From NCBI GenBank assembly GCA_009711705.1, contig VENG01000040.1, forward strand, positions 1-39,351: DNA of 39,351 nucleotides, given 5' to 3'. The notes under the pieces were generated by a model. The model had not been told where the DNA came from. It made no database searches and saw only the letters and a list, made by a program, of their open reading frames with translations. This stretch comes from Bacillota bacterium. GTDB lineage: Bacteria > Bacillota > Desulfotomaculia > Desulfotomaculales > VENG01. This document shows, in pieces, positions 24,555 to 31,967 of the stretch. Each line of letters begins with the position of its first letter. Position 1 is the stretch's first letter. A program made the translations under genes and the position numbers.

Positions 24555-24730
24555 TAACATCACCTTTTAGATATGATTTTAACCATGTATCAGGAACAGC
24601 ATTCTTAATATTTCATCTGTCAGCAAGAATTATAATCATACTTTCAATCAGACTCTATCCAGTTATCGAGTGCCATTTCAAGTATCTGTAATCGCTCCAT
24701 GAAACATTCACCATAACGCGAGCGAAAAAT

Positions 24731-24892
24731 ATGTCCCGTCCTAACAGCCTATATGAAAATAAAACTTTAGGGCTGTTACCAGTGGATCGCTATGCTTACA
24801 GTCCCGGTGCCGCTTTTGGATTGGCGACGACTATCATGGGCCGGCAGATTGGCCAGGGCCGTAATGGTGGGGCAAATAAAGATAAAAGTTGA
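24731..24892 (+). CDS. possible 53-aa protein
   Basis: An ATG frame encoding MSRPNSLYENKTLGLLPVDRY, then a small-residue, mildly hydrophobic stretch AYSPGAAFGLATTIMG and a basic tail RQIGQGRNGGANKDKS. The composition is protein-like (a short membrane-associated helix plus a charged tail), but the ribosome site is weak. No family is recognised. Confidence 0.35.
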   Translation: MSRPNSLYENKTLGLLPVDRYAYSPGAAFGLATTIMGRQIGQGRNGGANKDKS

Positions 24893-25134
24893 TAGGCAAT
24901 AATCCTTCAATTACATTTTATACCATGTTATTCCAAGAGTAAATAAAAACCCGGGGAGGCAGATCTACGAGCGGCGGTAGACAGGATTAGCTGGGATGGA
25001 TACGAAGTATGATTATTGAATGGTTGAAAAGGTTAAACTGTCTTAGTATTATTTGTCTGTTATCGATCTTACTGGTATATTAAAACAACTGCTAACTGCC
25101 TTTCCTCCCTTATTCCTGCAGGCACGACCAGGTT

Positions 25135-25413
25135 TCAAACCTGGCACACTTTACCGGTGAGGTGGTTTTTCCATTCCTGAGCCACATCTTGACTCCCCAG
25201 ATTCAGAGGCAAAACAACGCCCCGGATTTTAGCCCGAGCTAAAAACTCCTCAACTACATCCCAATACAATCCACCCATAGCAAGAATATGGCTCTGCCGC
25301 ACTTTGGCCGCAGAACGAAAAGTGAAAGAGCATTGAACGTGCTTTCTTAACAGTAAGTAAGTTACTCTCTTCATCCCCAGGTGGCGCCCGCCACCAGCCG
25401 ACGGACGACACAC
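25135..25413 (-). pseudogene. unrecognised minus-strand frame, probably a relic
   Basis: The C-terminal half reads like protein: SHILAMGGLYWDVVEEFLARAKIRGVVLPLNLGSQDVAQEW. The first 30 residues (PSAGGGRHLG) do not, and there is no ribosome site. Another minus-strand protein-like frame ends just upstream (SNKN* near 25436), so the two may be pieces of one frameshifted gene. Function unknown. Confidence 0.35.
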
Positions 25414-25894
25414 CTTCCCGGGCCCTGGCTCCTCAATTCTTATTACTCAGGGTGCCATGAAGAATTGCTCCGTAAGCTTCGCCGTCCAGATCCACGTACG
25501 GAAAAACATATTTCCCTGGTAATCCTGCCATAGAAGCAATGATTTAATTAATGATACTACCAGCTTAAATAGTAGCCGCTGTGTCTTTACATATGTTATT
25601 ACCCTCGCTGGTTGGGAGCAAATTTAGGTGCTTTGAAGTTGTGTTATGAAAGGAATTATTTTCTGGAAATCATTTTAGCTATACCTCTCTGAGAATCATT
25701 TCTTTCTGTAAGTTTTTTCTTAGAACATTAGTCCCTTTTGGGGTTTGGGTAATTCAATTGCAGTATGACAACAGTCCTATAAACTTAGGATAAAAGTCCT
25801 AGGTAGTTGCAGGAAAATCAGTCGATTTGTCGAAGAAACCTAATATATGAAAAATATTACATATTACTCTGTGTTATAGAAAGGTAGATATAAA

Positions 25895-26056
25895 TTGAGA
25901 ATAACAGAGCACAGACTTAGGGATGAGGATTTGATTAATTACTATAAGCAAAATAAAGAGCACATAAACAAGTTCCTTGCTAAATTTCAAATATCAGAGG
26001 ATGAAATTGAACAAATAATCCTGGTCTGCAAAACAATCGATGAGATTGAGGTGTAG
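25895..26056 (+). CDS. micro-gene 1 of a three-gene unit, 53 aa
   Basis: TTG start with AAAGGT about 9 nt upstream. The product is a charged helical peptide (LRDEDLINYYKQNKEH, then FQISEDEIEQIILV) ending DEIEV. It looks cytoplasmic and could bind DNA or protein. The stop is 24 bp before the next small gene on the same strand. No family recognised. Confidence 0.55.
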   Translation: MRITEHRLRDEDLINYYKQNKEHINKFLAKFQISEDEIEQIILVCKTIDEIEV

Positions 26057-26080
26057 ATTCGAGCCGGAGGAGGTTTTTTA

Positions 26081-26242
26081 GTGTTAACGCACATAGAAAA
26101 CGCAATCAAGAAACCGGTTAATAAATACATAAAAACAATTTGTGATGAATTTGAATCGAATAAAATCTTAGGACATGCATTTGTTACTATTTTCGTATTA
26201 TTCTGGGCGGTACTTTGGTTTTACGCGGGTCTTCAGTATTAG
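26081..26242 (+). CDS. micro-gene 2, 53-aa single-pass membrane protein
   Basis: GTG start with an excellent GGAGGAGG site about 8 nt upstream. The N-terminal half is charged (IENAIKKPVNKYIKTICDEFESN). One membrane helix, HAFVTIFVLFWAVLWFYAGL, fills the C-terminus. It has no signal cleavage site, so it should be tail-anchored. It lies between two other ~50-aa genes and is probably in one transcript with them. Function unknown; small toxins, phage holin-like factors and element-borne accessory proteins are possibilities. Confidence 0.65.
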   Translation: MLTHIENAIKKPVNKYIKTICDEFESNKILGHAFVTIFVLFWAVLWFYAGLQY

Positions 26243-26253
26243 GAGTGATCAAA

Positions 26254-26403
26254 TTGACTCAGTATGAGGAACAGGGGCAGAAGAATGATCAGCAATTGCG
26301 AAGAGATATTGCTGAACGGGATCGTAAATTGGTAGAGAGGGCAAGGCAGGCAATGGAAGAAAGAAGGCAGTTATCCTGGTGGGAGCGTCTGTTGGCAAAA
26401 TAA
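26254..26403 (+). CDS. micro-gene 3, 49-aa charged helical protein
   Basis: TTG start with AGGAGTGAT about 4-7 nt upstream, 11 bp after micro-gene 2. The product is almost entirely a charged helix (RRDIAERDRKLVERARQAMEERRQ) ending WWERLLAK, which could lie on a membrane surface. It probably works with the membrane protein encoded just before it. No family recognised. Confidence 0.6.
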   Translation: MTQYEEQGQKNDQQLRRDIAERDRKLVERARQAMEERRQLSWWERLLAK

Positions 26404-26418
26404 CTAAGAATTTCGACA

Positions 26419-26462
26419 CTATTCACAGGCTGTGGGTAAAGTGTGAATAACTCTGTGGAAAC
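26419..26462 (+). promoter_or_regulatory. cluster of DnaA-box-like sites
   Basis: CTATTCACA (26419-26427), TGTGGGTAA (26431-26439), TGTGAATAA (26442-26450) and TGTGGAAAC (26454-26462) each resemble TTATCCACA or its complement, with one to three mismatches. Four in 44 bp is more than expected by chance and could mark a replication origin of an inserted element. Confidence 0.4.
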
Positions 26463-26542
26463 AAAAGTTCAGAAGTATGCGTGGTTTTTTGTTGATTGTT
26501 CTGTTCGCGAACTAATTCGTTTTGGGTATTGGGTGGCGATTA

Positions 26543-26578
26543 GGAAAAAAAAGAAGCCTAGTATCAACTGCCAGGCTT
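26543..26578 (-). terminator. terminator of the 45-aa gene
   Basis: On the minus strand AAGCCT pairs with AGGCTT around a 13-nt loop, then a T-rich run follows. It matches the position of the terminator after copy 1. Confidence 0.65.
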
Positions 26579-26701
26579 TTCATTGGGATTTTTGGTCTGG
26601 TTTTTTATTTCTGAGACACTTTCTTTTTCCAAGATGCGAATGGCTACCTTAACCATGGTTCTAATTGCGCGCCGCACTTTTTCTGGTACTTCTGTTTCCA
26701 T
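26564..26701 (-). CDS. 45-aa protein, second copy of the recombinase-linked small gene
   Basis: Encodes METEVPEKVRRAIRTMVKVA, then IRILEKESVSEIKNQ and a polar tail. It is closely similar to the 44-aa product at 12904-13038, with the helix core nearly identical. The shared sequence extends upstream to the TACATATAGGCAAAACTCCCT motif. Here the gene before it is a truncated cotJC, not a recombinase. It appears to be the end-most gene of an inserted element whose recombinase lies elsewhere or has been lost. The likely role is accessory to recombination, inferred only from position. Confidence 0.75.
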   Translation of the reverse strand: METEVPEKVRRAIRTMVKVAIRILEKESVSEIKNQTKNPNEKPGS

Positions 26702-26735
26702 GGTATAAATATATTAATGGCAGTGGTAAAAGGTG

Positions 26736-26924
26736 CTATGTACATATAGGCAAAACTCCCTTTGCTTTGCCGGTGGGCATTGTGTATCGCATGTTTAGGT
26801 AACGGAGCGACGCTGATAATTCTCCCTCCGGCCCACCGTACTGAGTGATGACATACTTAGCCATGCGGGGGTCAGGCGATGTAACCCGGACGGGTACCTG
26901 CAGTTTCTTTTCATACAGCCACAT
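26736..26924 (-). pseudogene. cotJC: cotJC, truncated (manganese-catalase-like spore coat protein)
   Basis: Reads MWLYEKKLQVPVRVTSPDPR, then YVITQYGGPEGELSASLRYLNMRYTMPTGKAKG, the N-terminal ~57 residues of CotJC. A full CotJC is about 190 aa, and the metal-binding glutamates lie beyond this point. After KAKGVL the frame runs into PICT and a stop encoded by the attP-like half-site. The start ATG has AAGGAAGG upstream, as in the intact operon. Truncation is exactly at the 21-bp sequence shared with the recombinase locus, so an insertion in cotJC explains it. The 3' part of cotJC is not in this window. Confidence 0.88.
26741..26761. repeat. half attachment site in cotJC, shared with 13077-13097
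   Basis: TACATATAGGCA followed by AAACTCCCT: 21 bp identical to the left arm and core of the inverted repeat beside the serine recombinase. Identity stops where cotJC sequence begins, as expected for a hybrid attL/attR junction. Confidence 0.7.
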
Positions 26925-26962
26925 ATTAACATTCCTTCCTTAAAATTTTGATTTATACTGAC

Positions 26963-27226
26963 TTAATACTTTATTTCCCACGGCCATGGGCTTTCCACCC
27001 AGGTCCAGCTGTCTTGCATAACAGGGGAATAACCGAAATTGACCAGGGGCCCGTATACCTGTTCATATTTGCGGACAGCTTGCATTAAGTCGCGGTGTAC
27101 ATTGTTGTACATTTCCAGCGCCCGCCGGTCTCCCGGGTGCGTATCCAGGAACAAGTTCAAATCCACCGCTACAAAGGATAACTCCTGTATTTTGCGCAGC
27201 AATAGGGATTGGCTGCGAGAATCCAT
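26963..27226 (-). CDS. cotJB: CotJB, spore coat protein
   Basis: 87 aa, full length for CotJB. LLRKIQELSFVAVDLNLFLDTHPGDRRALEMYN and MQAVRKYEQVYGPL are the family's helices, and the C-terminus is Trp/Pro-rich (SWTWVESPWPWEIKY). CotJB is made in the mother cell and joins the inner coat with CotJA and CotJC. The ATG at 27226 has GGAGGTGA about 6-7 nt upstream. It lies 18 bp after cotJA and 38 bp before the truncated cotJC. With CotJC lost, the complex may be incomplete unless cotJC is restored by excision. Confidence 0.93.
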   Translation of the reverse strand: MDSRSQSLLLRKIQELSFVAVDLNLFLDTHPGDRRALEMYNNVHRDLMQAVRKYEQVYGPLVNFGYSPVMQDSWTWVESPWPWEIKY

Positions 27227-27244
27227 TAAAAATCACCTCCAGTT

Positions 27245-27463
27245 TTAATAGTGATAAGGACGGTACAATTCGGGAAACATGGTACCCACTTCCAAAGCTT
27301 TGCCTGGGGGGTAAACCTGCCCGAGTCTTTGAATGGGTACGTACGCCCGTGCCAATTCCATACCCGGTGAGGGTGGACAGTACCCGATCGGCTGACTTTG
27401 ATCTTGATATGGCACTGCTTGAGTACTCTTAGGCTCAGGTTTTTGATCACTGTTCCTATACAT
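27245..27463 (-). CDS. cotJA: CotJA, spore coat protein
   Basis: 72 aa. The C-terminal AYVPIQRLGQVYPPGKALEVGTMFPELYRPY is the CotJA signature; the N-terminal 30 residues are a low-complexity Gln/Pro/Ser region. I take the ATG at 27463, 7 nt after GGAGGTG; a GTG at 27472 lies inside that site. It is the first gene of the cotJ operon, expected to be controlled by a mother-cell sigma factor (sigma-E in Bacillus), though I could not identify a clear matching promoter. Confidence 0.92.
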   Translation of the reverse strand: MYRNSDQKPEPKSTQAVPYQDQSQPIGYCPPSPGMELARAYVPIQRLGQVYPPGKALEVGTMFPELYRPYHY

Positions 27464-27579
27464 GTAAAACACCTCCGGTTTTTGTATTTATTTGCAATAA
27501 TATGCAATCTGTGACAGATGCGTTCCATTTCAAGTAAATCCCATGCAAAACGATACCTGGTAATACAGACGTGGGACAG

Positions 27580-27629
27580 TAGGATAAAAGTCCTTATGTA
27601 AATCCACCCACAGTCCGATTTACATAAGG
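27580..27629 (+). other. 15-bp repeated motif followed by a 13-bp hairpin
   Basis: TAGGATAAAAGTCCT (27580-27594) also occurs at 25786-25800. It runs into CCTTATGTAAATC (27592-27604), which pairs perfectly with GATTTACATAAGG (27617-27629) around a 12-nt loop. There is no T run, so it is not a simple terminator. A short frame lacking a start codon (RKKDKIRTILRVYAENG...) follows at about 27638-27754. Confidence 0.45.
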
Positions 27630-27837
27630 GCTGTTATGTTAGACAATATGGATGTAGAAAAAAAGACAAAATTCGAACTATATTAAGAGTTTATGCTGAA
27701 AATGGAACCGAAGCATTAAAGGAAATAGAAAAGCTTGACAGCAAGCAAAAGTAATCAAGGAAAGTTATAAAATATCGAAAAAAGGATTCTCTTAAACAGA
27801 TTGGAAGACAATACCATATCGCAAATTTCCTTTCCTT

Positions 27838-27865
27838 CCCCACTTTTTTGTGGGGGATTTTTTTT
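27838..27865 (+). terminator. rho-independent terminator
   Basis: CCCCAC, a T loop, GTGGGG, then eight T. It is about 80 bp after the end of the short unassigned frame. Confidence 0.75.
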
Positions 27866-28010
27866 GCTTTAAATGAGACAGTGGAATAGGTTTACTATCC
27901 CATACTTTTGAGGGCAAGCAAGAACCGTCCCCACTTGCTGCGTGATTTTTTTTCTGTTATCTGGGGAAAATATCATGGAACCATATTTAATCGATTGGGA
28001 GGTAACTTTA

Positions 28011-28397
28011 ATGTTAAACCCTGGAGAGCGGTCTATACTGGCCTATTTCGGCTCCAGCATGGATGCCGAAAAGGCATCGAAAAAGCTTAAAAATATGGGG
28101 TATAAAGATGTGCAGGTGGACCGGGTTTCTAAGTTTGGAGTGAACCATGACGATGAATACAATAATCCCATGATGGGCAGGGCCGAAACAGGCACCGGCC
28201 TCACCCTTTATTCTGCCAACACTGATAAGTTCAGTAATTCCGATACCAGGGTGCTAATGGGAGCCGATCCGTCGGTAAGTGGCTTTGCCGGCAATGAAAT
28301 GGCCGGTGGAGAAGCCTTTCTGGTTACCGTGGTTACTACTGATGCCGGTTTTGACCTGGCAGAAAAGGTACTCAAGCAGCATGGGGCTCAACTATAA
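28011..28397 (+). CDS. hypothetical protein, 128 aa
   Basis: An unrecognised soluble protein. I take the ATG at 28011 (GGGAGGT 7-8 nt upstream), not the in-frame ATG at 27942 that lacks a site. Residues 8-40 (SILAYFGSSMDAEKASKKLKNMGYKDVQVDRV) form a beta-alpha-beta pattern like a small ferredoxin-like or general-stress fold. The C-terminal part (EAFLVTVVTTDAGFDLAEKVLKQHGA) repeats that pattern, and a Gly/Ser/Asn-rich linker lies between. A two-half architecture is inferred. A 51-aa gene follows 22 bp later. Confidence 0.75.
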   Translation: MLNPGERSILAYFGSSMDAEKASKKLKNMGYKDVQVDRVSKFGVNHDDEYNNPMMGRAETGTGLTLYSANTDKFSNSDTRVLMGADPSVSGFAGNEMAGGEAFLVTVVTTDAGFDLAEKVLKQHGAQL

Positions 28398-28419
28398 GAA
28401 AAATAGGTGGTGTTTTTGC

Positions 28420-28575
28420 ATGGATAGGCCTGATAAACTTCCCGCACTGACTGAAAATTTGCGCAAAAATATGGAGAACCCTGTTCTTTCTCCCGAACAG
28501 GCGGATTTGTTAGATTCAGGTTATGTAGATAATTTCGACGAAGCCTTAGAACTCCTGGAAAATCAGAGCAAGTAA
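28420..28575 (+). CDS. hypothetical protein, 51 aa
   Basis: A small acidic protein starting MDRPDKLPALTENLRKNMEN and ending SGYVDNFDEALELLENQSK. The ATG has AGGTGGTG about 8 nt upstream. It lies 22 bp after the 128-aa gene and is probably co-transcribed. An in-frame extension to 28279 would overlap the upstream gene by about 120 bp and is rejected. Function unknown. Confidence 0.65.
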   Translation: MDRPDKLPALTENLRKNMENPVLSPEQADLLDSGYVDNFDEALELLENQSK

Positions 28576-28659
28576 AGCCAGATTACCTGGACAAACCGTA
28601 TTTTTAATGGAGATTGCTGGTAAGACTGGAGTAAAAACAATTAGGGTCGTGACTTAAGG

Positions 28660-29170
28660 GCTAAAACTTAGATAGGGTTACAGGATTAGCAGGATAAAGA
28701 TCATCCCAAAGCCATGACCCTAAAAAACACAATAAAGCACTACCAAAAATTAAAATAACGTACTCAACAGTTAATTAATCAATCACTTTTGAATAAGAAA
28801 TGAAAAAGACTAAGTCATATTGTGAAAAACTGCAAACACATTAGACAGGATTACAGGATTCGCAGGATAAGGGATTAAAAGATAGCGTTTAAAAATAGCT
28901 AATTGTTATAAGTTTAAGCTTAAAAGAGTTAGCTAAGAGTTAATGTTAATTATTAAAAATATAACAAAATCGCCAAGACAAATTAATGCTAATAAATATT
29001 GTATGCAAAGAAAAAATGAAGGAAAACAAGCAAAGATAAAAATCCTGTTGATCCTGTTAATCCTGTCTAAGAAAATACCCCAAAGAAATACCCCAAAATG
29101 TTTTCCTATCAAACCCATATGACCCATATACACAAACTAGTAGAAAACTACATTTTCGTAAAAAACTTAC
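28660..29170. repeat. intergenic repeat cluster A (ACAGGATT and TTACGAAAAT families)
   Basis: Units of the type ACAGGATTAACAGGAT occur at about 28680-28700 and 28842-28870 (plus) and 29041-29070 (reverse complement). The motif CTAGTTTGTGTATATGG occurs in reverse at 29124-29140, next to a TTTTTTACGAAAAT-like sequence. The same combination recurs at 35933-36505. No gene is seen in these 730 bp. Confidence 0.75.
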
Positions 29171-29305
29171 ACAAAAGAAAAATCCCAAACAAAAAAGACC
29201 TCAAAGTACGGCCTTAAATGCTGTGACACCCCGATATGCTTGTGTTTGAAGCTGAATTTGGATAAAATGGTACTACAGTCAATTGGTCCAAGGGAGTGCT
29301 TTATT

Positions 29306-30244
29306 TTGAAACGAGTAGTAAGCGTAAGCCTTGGCTCGTCTAAACGGGATCATCAAGTGGAAACCGAACTTCTGGGGGAAAAATTTGAAATCAGCCGCAG
29401 GGGAACAGATGGCGACTTTAAAAAAGCCATGCAGATAATTCAGGAACTGGATGGCTCAATCGATGCCATAGGTTTAGGCGGCATAGATGTTTACGTATAT
29501 GCCGGCAAAAAGCGCTATGCCTTGTCAGACGGTTTGAAATTAATGCGGACCGCCAAGGTTACTCCGGTGGTGGACGGCAGCGGTCTTAAAAATACACTGG
29601 AACGGGAAACTGTTCGCTATTTATTAAAAAATACTAATTATATTAAACCCCATACAAAAGTGCTCATGGTGAGCGGTGTGGATCGTTTCGGCATGGCCCA
29701 AGCCTTTTCCGAAGCTGGGTGTGATTTAACACTGGGGGACCTGATGTTTGGCCTGGGTATTCTCCATCCTATAAAATCAGTGCAAAAGCTGGAAAGCGTG
29801 GCCAGGAAATTGCTGCCAATAATTTCTCATTTGCCCTTTGGCTTGCTTTATCCTACGGGGAAAAAACAGGATGCCCAAAATGAAGCGAAGGCGAACAAGT
29901 TCGCGCGTTTTTATCTGGAATCAGAGATTATTGCTGGTGACTACCATTATATCAAAAAATATCTACCCCCCAAATTGCCGGGCAAACTGGTTATCACCAA
30001 CACCACTACCATGGATGACGTAAACATGCTGAGGGAGCGGGGTGCGGTAGCGTTGATTACAACGACACCTGTGCTTGACGGACGTTCTTTTGGGACCAAT
30101 GTCATGGAGGGCGTTCTGGTTGCCCTTGCCGGTAAGCCCTGGGACCAAATTACCGTGGATGAATACGTGGATTTACTGGCCCAGCTTGAATTTGAGCCGC
30201 AGATAATAGACTTACAGAAAGATTCAACCATAGGTACGGCATAA
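29306..30244 (+). CDS. quinate/shikimate dehydrogenase-like protein
   Basis: A 312-aa protein of the type annotated as quinate 5-dehydrogenase in related Firmicutes. The N-terminus KRVVSVSLGSSKRDHQVETELLGE, then AIGLGGIDVYVYAG and PVVDGSGLKNTLERE, is what I recognise. VLMVSGVDRFGMAQAFSEAG looks like a nucleotide-binding beta-alpha-beta. The enzyme activity of this branch is not established to my knowledge. I start at the TTG at 29306 (AAGGGAG about 8-9 nt upstream), giving MKRVVSVSLG; a longer frame from 29240 has no site. A bidirectional terminator separates it from the convergent transpeptidase gene. Confidence 0.75.
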   Translation: MKRVVSVSLGSSKRDHQVETELLGEKFEISRRGTDGDFKKAMQIIQELDGSIDAIGLGGIDVYVYAGKKRYALSDGLKLMRTAKVTPVVDGSGLKNTLERETVRYLLKNTNYIKPHTKVLMVSGVDRFGMAQAFSEAGCDLTLGDLMFGLGILHPIKSVQKLESVARKLLPIISHLPFGLLYPTGKKQDAQNEAKANKFARFYLESEIIAGDYHYIKKYLPPKLPGKLVITNTTTMDDVNMLRERGAVALITTTPVLDGRSFGTNVMEGVLVALAGKPWDQITVDEYVDLLAQLEFEPQIIDLQKDSTIGTA

Positions 30245-30249
30245 AAAAT

Positions 30250-30310
30250 GTAAAAAGGGTACAGGCACCTTTTTTAAAAAATCAAAATAAGGAGCCCTGT
30301 CCCCTTTTTT
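30250..30310. terminator. bidirectional terminator
   Basis: AAAAAGGGTACAGG and CCCTGTCCCCTTTTTT pair imperfectly between two convergent genes, with A and T runs on the outer sides. The inner CACCTTTTTT gives a second T tract. Confidence 0.7.
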
Positions 30311-31256
30311 ATATGCCTATAGCCTTGTACACCTCATTGTCCACGGCATTATCATACCGCATACCTTTGTCTTTCCTAAATTGTATTACTCCTTTTTCCA
30401 TACCTCCACCCCATATCCCATCAATGGGACCGTCATAATAACCGTATCTTTGCAACAGCCTTTGGATCTCCATCACGTCGGATCCCCTTTCGTTGTGGCG
30501 CATCATTCTGAAATTGGGTGCCCTGTAGGTGAATGGGTTGCCGATAATGATAATGCGGCTGTCTTCTTGCACCCAAGGGTAAATCTCCTCTACATTGATG
30601 TTATTCATACGTATACACCCGTGGCTGGCATAACTGCCGATACTGTTAGGTTTGTTGGTGCCGTGCACTCCGTATAAGCCCCAGGGAACTGTAATACCAA
30701 TCCACCTGGTCCCAAAACCTGTTCCCCAATTCAGTGCCTTTCGCTGTACCTGCCAGTTCCCAATGGGAGTGGGAGTTTTCCTTTTTCCTACGGCCACCGC
30801 ATATTTGCGGTAAGGCTCGCCGTCATCCAAAACAGTAAGTACTCTGCTCCTAGTATCTATTAACAAATCAACTTTTCCTGCAGGTGGGGGTACTTCATTT
30901 TTGGCAGTCATGCTACTTGCGGAATTTGCTACTGTTTCTTGGGTGGTTAGTCCTACCACCCCGTCCGGTGTTAAGCCCTTTGCCCTTTGAAAGCTAATCA
31001 CCGCTTGTTCGGTTTTGGGGCCAAAAACGCCGTCTATTTTCCCACTGTAAAAATCCATTTGTGCTAACTCTTTCTGCAGCCTCAATACATCACTACCACA
31101 GATATTCGGCGTTATCAAAGCTAGGTCCCTGCCTGGGTCGGTAAGTGCTTCGCACGCAGAACACTGAGCAGCGACTGGGGGTAACATTACCGTTAACTGG
31201 GCCGAACAAAGGATGACCAGAAAGAGAACGATTTGTGGAAGTTGCTTTTGTATAAT
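30309..31256 (-). CDS. L,D-transpeptidase with two peptidoglycan-binding domains
   Basis: Cross-links peptidoglycan. After a signal peptide come PG_binding_1 (RLQKELAQMDFYSGKIDGVFGPKTEQAVISFQ), a YkuD catalytic domain with HGTNKPNSIGS and SHGCIRMNN (catalytic Cys and His), and a second PG_binding_1 (IQRLLQRYGYYDGPIDGIWG). The first ATG (31187) lies inside the signal region. The open frame continues upstream with IQKQLPQIVLFLVILCSAQL, a clear signal peptide. It has no ATG/GTG/TTG, but has GAAGGTGG just before ATT (31256) and ATA (31253). I therefore place the start at ATT, giving about 315 aa. It is divergent from the GerMN gene and exported. Confidence 0.85.
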   Translation of the reverse strand: MIQKQLPQIVLFLVILCSAQLTVMLPPVAAQCSACEALTDPGRDLALITPNICGSDVLRLQKELAQMDFYSGKIDGVFGPKTEQAVISFQRAKGLTPDGVVGLTTQETVANSASSMTAKNEVPPPAGKVDLLIDTRSRVLTVLDDGEPYRKYAVAVGKRKTPTPIGNWQVQRKALNWGTGFGTRWIGITVPWGLYGVHGTNKPNSIGSYASHGCIRMNNINVEEIYPWVQEDSRIIIIGNPFTYRAPNFRMMRHNERGSDVMEIQRLLQRYGYYDGPIDGIWGGGMEKGVIQFRKDKGMRYDNAVDNEVYKAIGI

Positions 31257-31351
31257 ACCACCTTCTTCAAGAAAGATATAAAAACAGTCATATCTTACCC
31301 TGTTGTCTGCATATATATAAGTAAATGGACAAACCCGGCAGGAGGGATGAT

Positions 31352-31939
31352 ATGAGAAAATGTTCCATTGGAATTATTTTGTTGTTGGCTATTTGTTTAG
31401 TGGGATGCTCTTCACCCCCGGAGGATTCAAGTAGCAGTGAACAAATAACGGAGGTAAACGGCAGCGGTCTGACCAAACCCCCTGAGATGCCGAGTGATTC
31501 TTCTACCGTCGCCGAGCCCGTTACCGGAGAAACCACCACCATAGTGCTTTACTTTACCGGTGGTGACGGTAATCTTGTTCCTGAACAGCGGGAAGTTCCC
31601 AAAGTAACAGGAATTGCGCGTAAAACTATGGAGGAGCTGTGCAAAGGACCACAAACTGAAGGTAAGCAACTTACGGTTCCGGCGGGTACTAAGCTTTTGG
31701 ATATAAATATCAGGGACGGCCTTTGTACCGTGGACTTTTCACAGGAATTGGTTGATAACCACCCTGGTGGATCTTCCGGTGAATTGCTCACTGTTTATTC
31801 TATTGTGAATACCCTTACTCAGTTTTCCAGTATCCATCAGGTGGTCTTTCTCATTGAGGGGCAGCAGGTTGAGACTTTAGCCGGACACATGGATTTAACG
31901 ATACCGATACAAAGGAACCCTGATATATTAAAAGGTTAA
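31352..31939 (+). CDS. GerMN-domain lipoprotein
   Basis: A 195-aa lipoprotein. The signal MRKCSIGIILLLAICLVGC has its lipobox Cys at residue 19, followed by a Ser/Glu-rich linker (20-60). The GerMN domain (about 66-185) includes EVPKVTGIARKTMEELCKGP and VDFSQEL. GerM in Bacillus is a sporulation and germination lipoprotein at the septum; this paralogue probably acts in the envelope. I start at the ATG at 31352, 5 nt after GGAGGG. It is divergent from the L,D-transpeptidase, and an amidase gene follows, forming a cell-wall cluster. Confidence 0.88.
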   Translation: MRKCSIGIILLLAICLVGCSSPPEDSSSSEQITEVNGSGLTKPPEMPSDSSTVAEPVTGETTTIVLYFTGGDGNLVPEQREVPKVTGIARKTMEELCKGPQTEGKQLTVPAGTKLLDINIRDGLCTVDFSQELVDNHPGGSSGELLTVYSIVNTLTQFSSIHQVVFLIEGQQVETLAGHMDLTIPIQRNPDILKG

Positions 31940-31967
31940 AATAACCCTTGGAAAGGGTTATTTTTTT
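31939..31967 (+). terminator. rho-independent terminator
   Basis: AAATAACCCTT / AAGGGTTATTT with a short loop and T run, immediately after the GerMN gene. Confidence 0.9.

Larger units (their letters stand above)
24555..25894. other. long region of debris and weak ORFs
   Basis: Holds the possible 53-aa ORF at 24731 and the minus-strand frame at 25135-25413. Other stubs are a minus-strand end RYGECFMERLQILEMALDNWIESD (about 24650-24725) and a minus-strand MAGLPGKYVFPYVDLDGEAYGAILHG frame (about 25440-25535). None has both a good start and a recognisable family. The 15-bp motif TAGGATAAAAGTCCT is at 25786-25800. Confidence 0.45.

Noticed and set aside
28660..29170. CRISPR-like array in the ACAGGATT repeat region
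   Set aside because: Repeats are short, degenerate and irregularly spaced, occur in both orientations, and no spacer pattern or cas gene is present.
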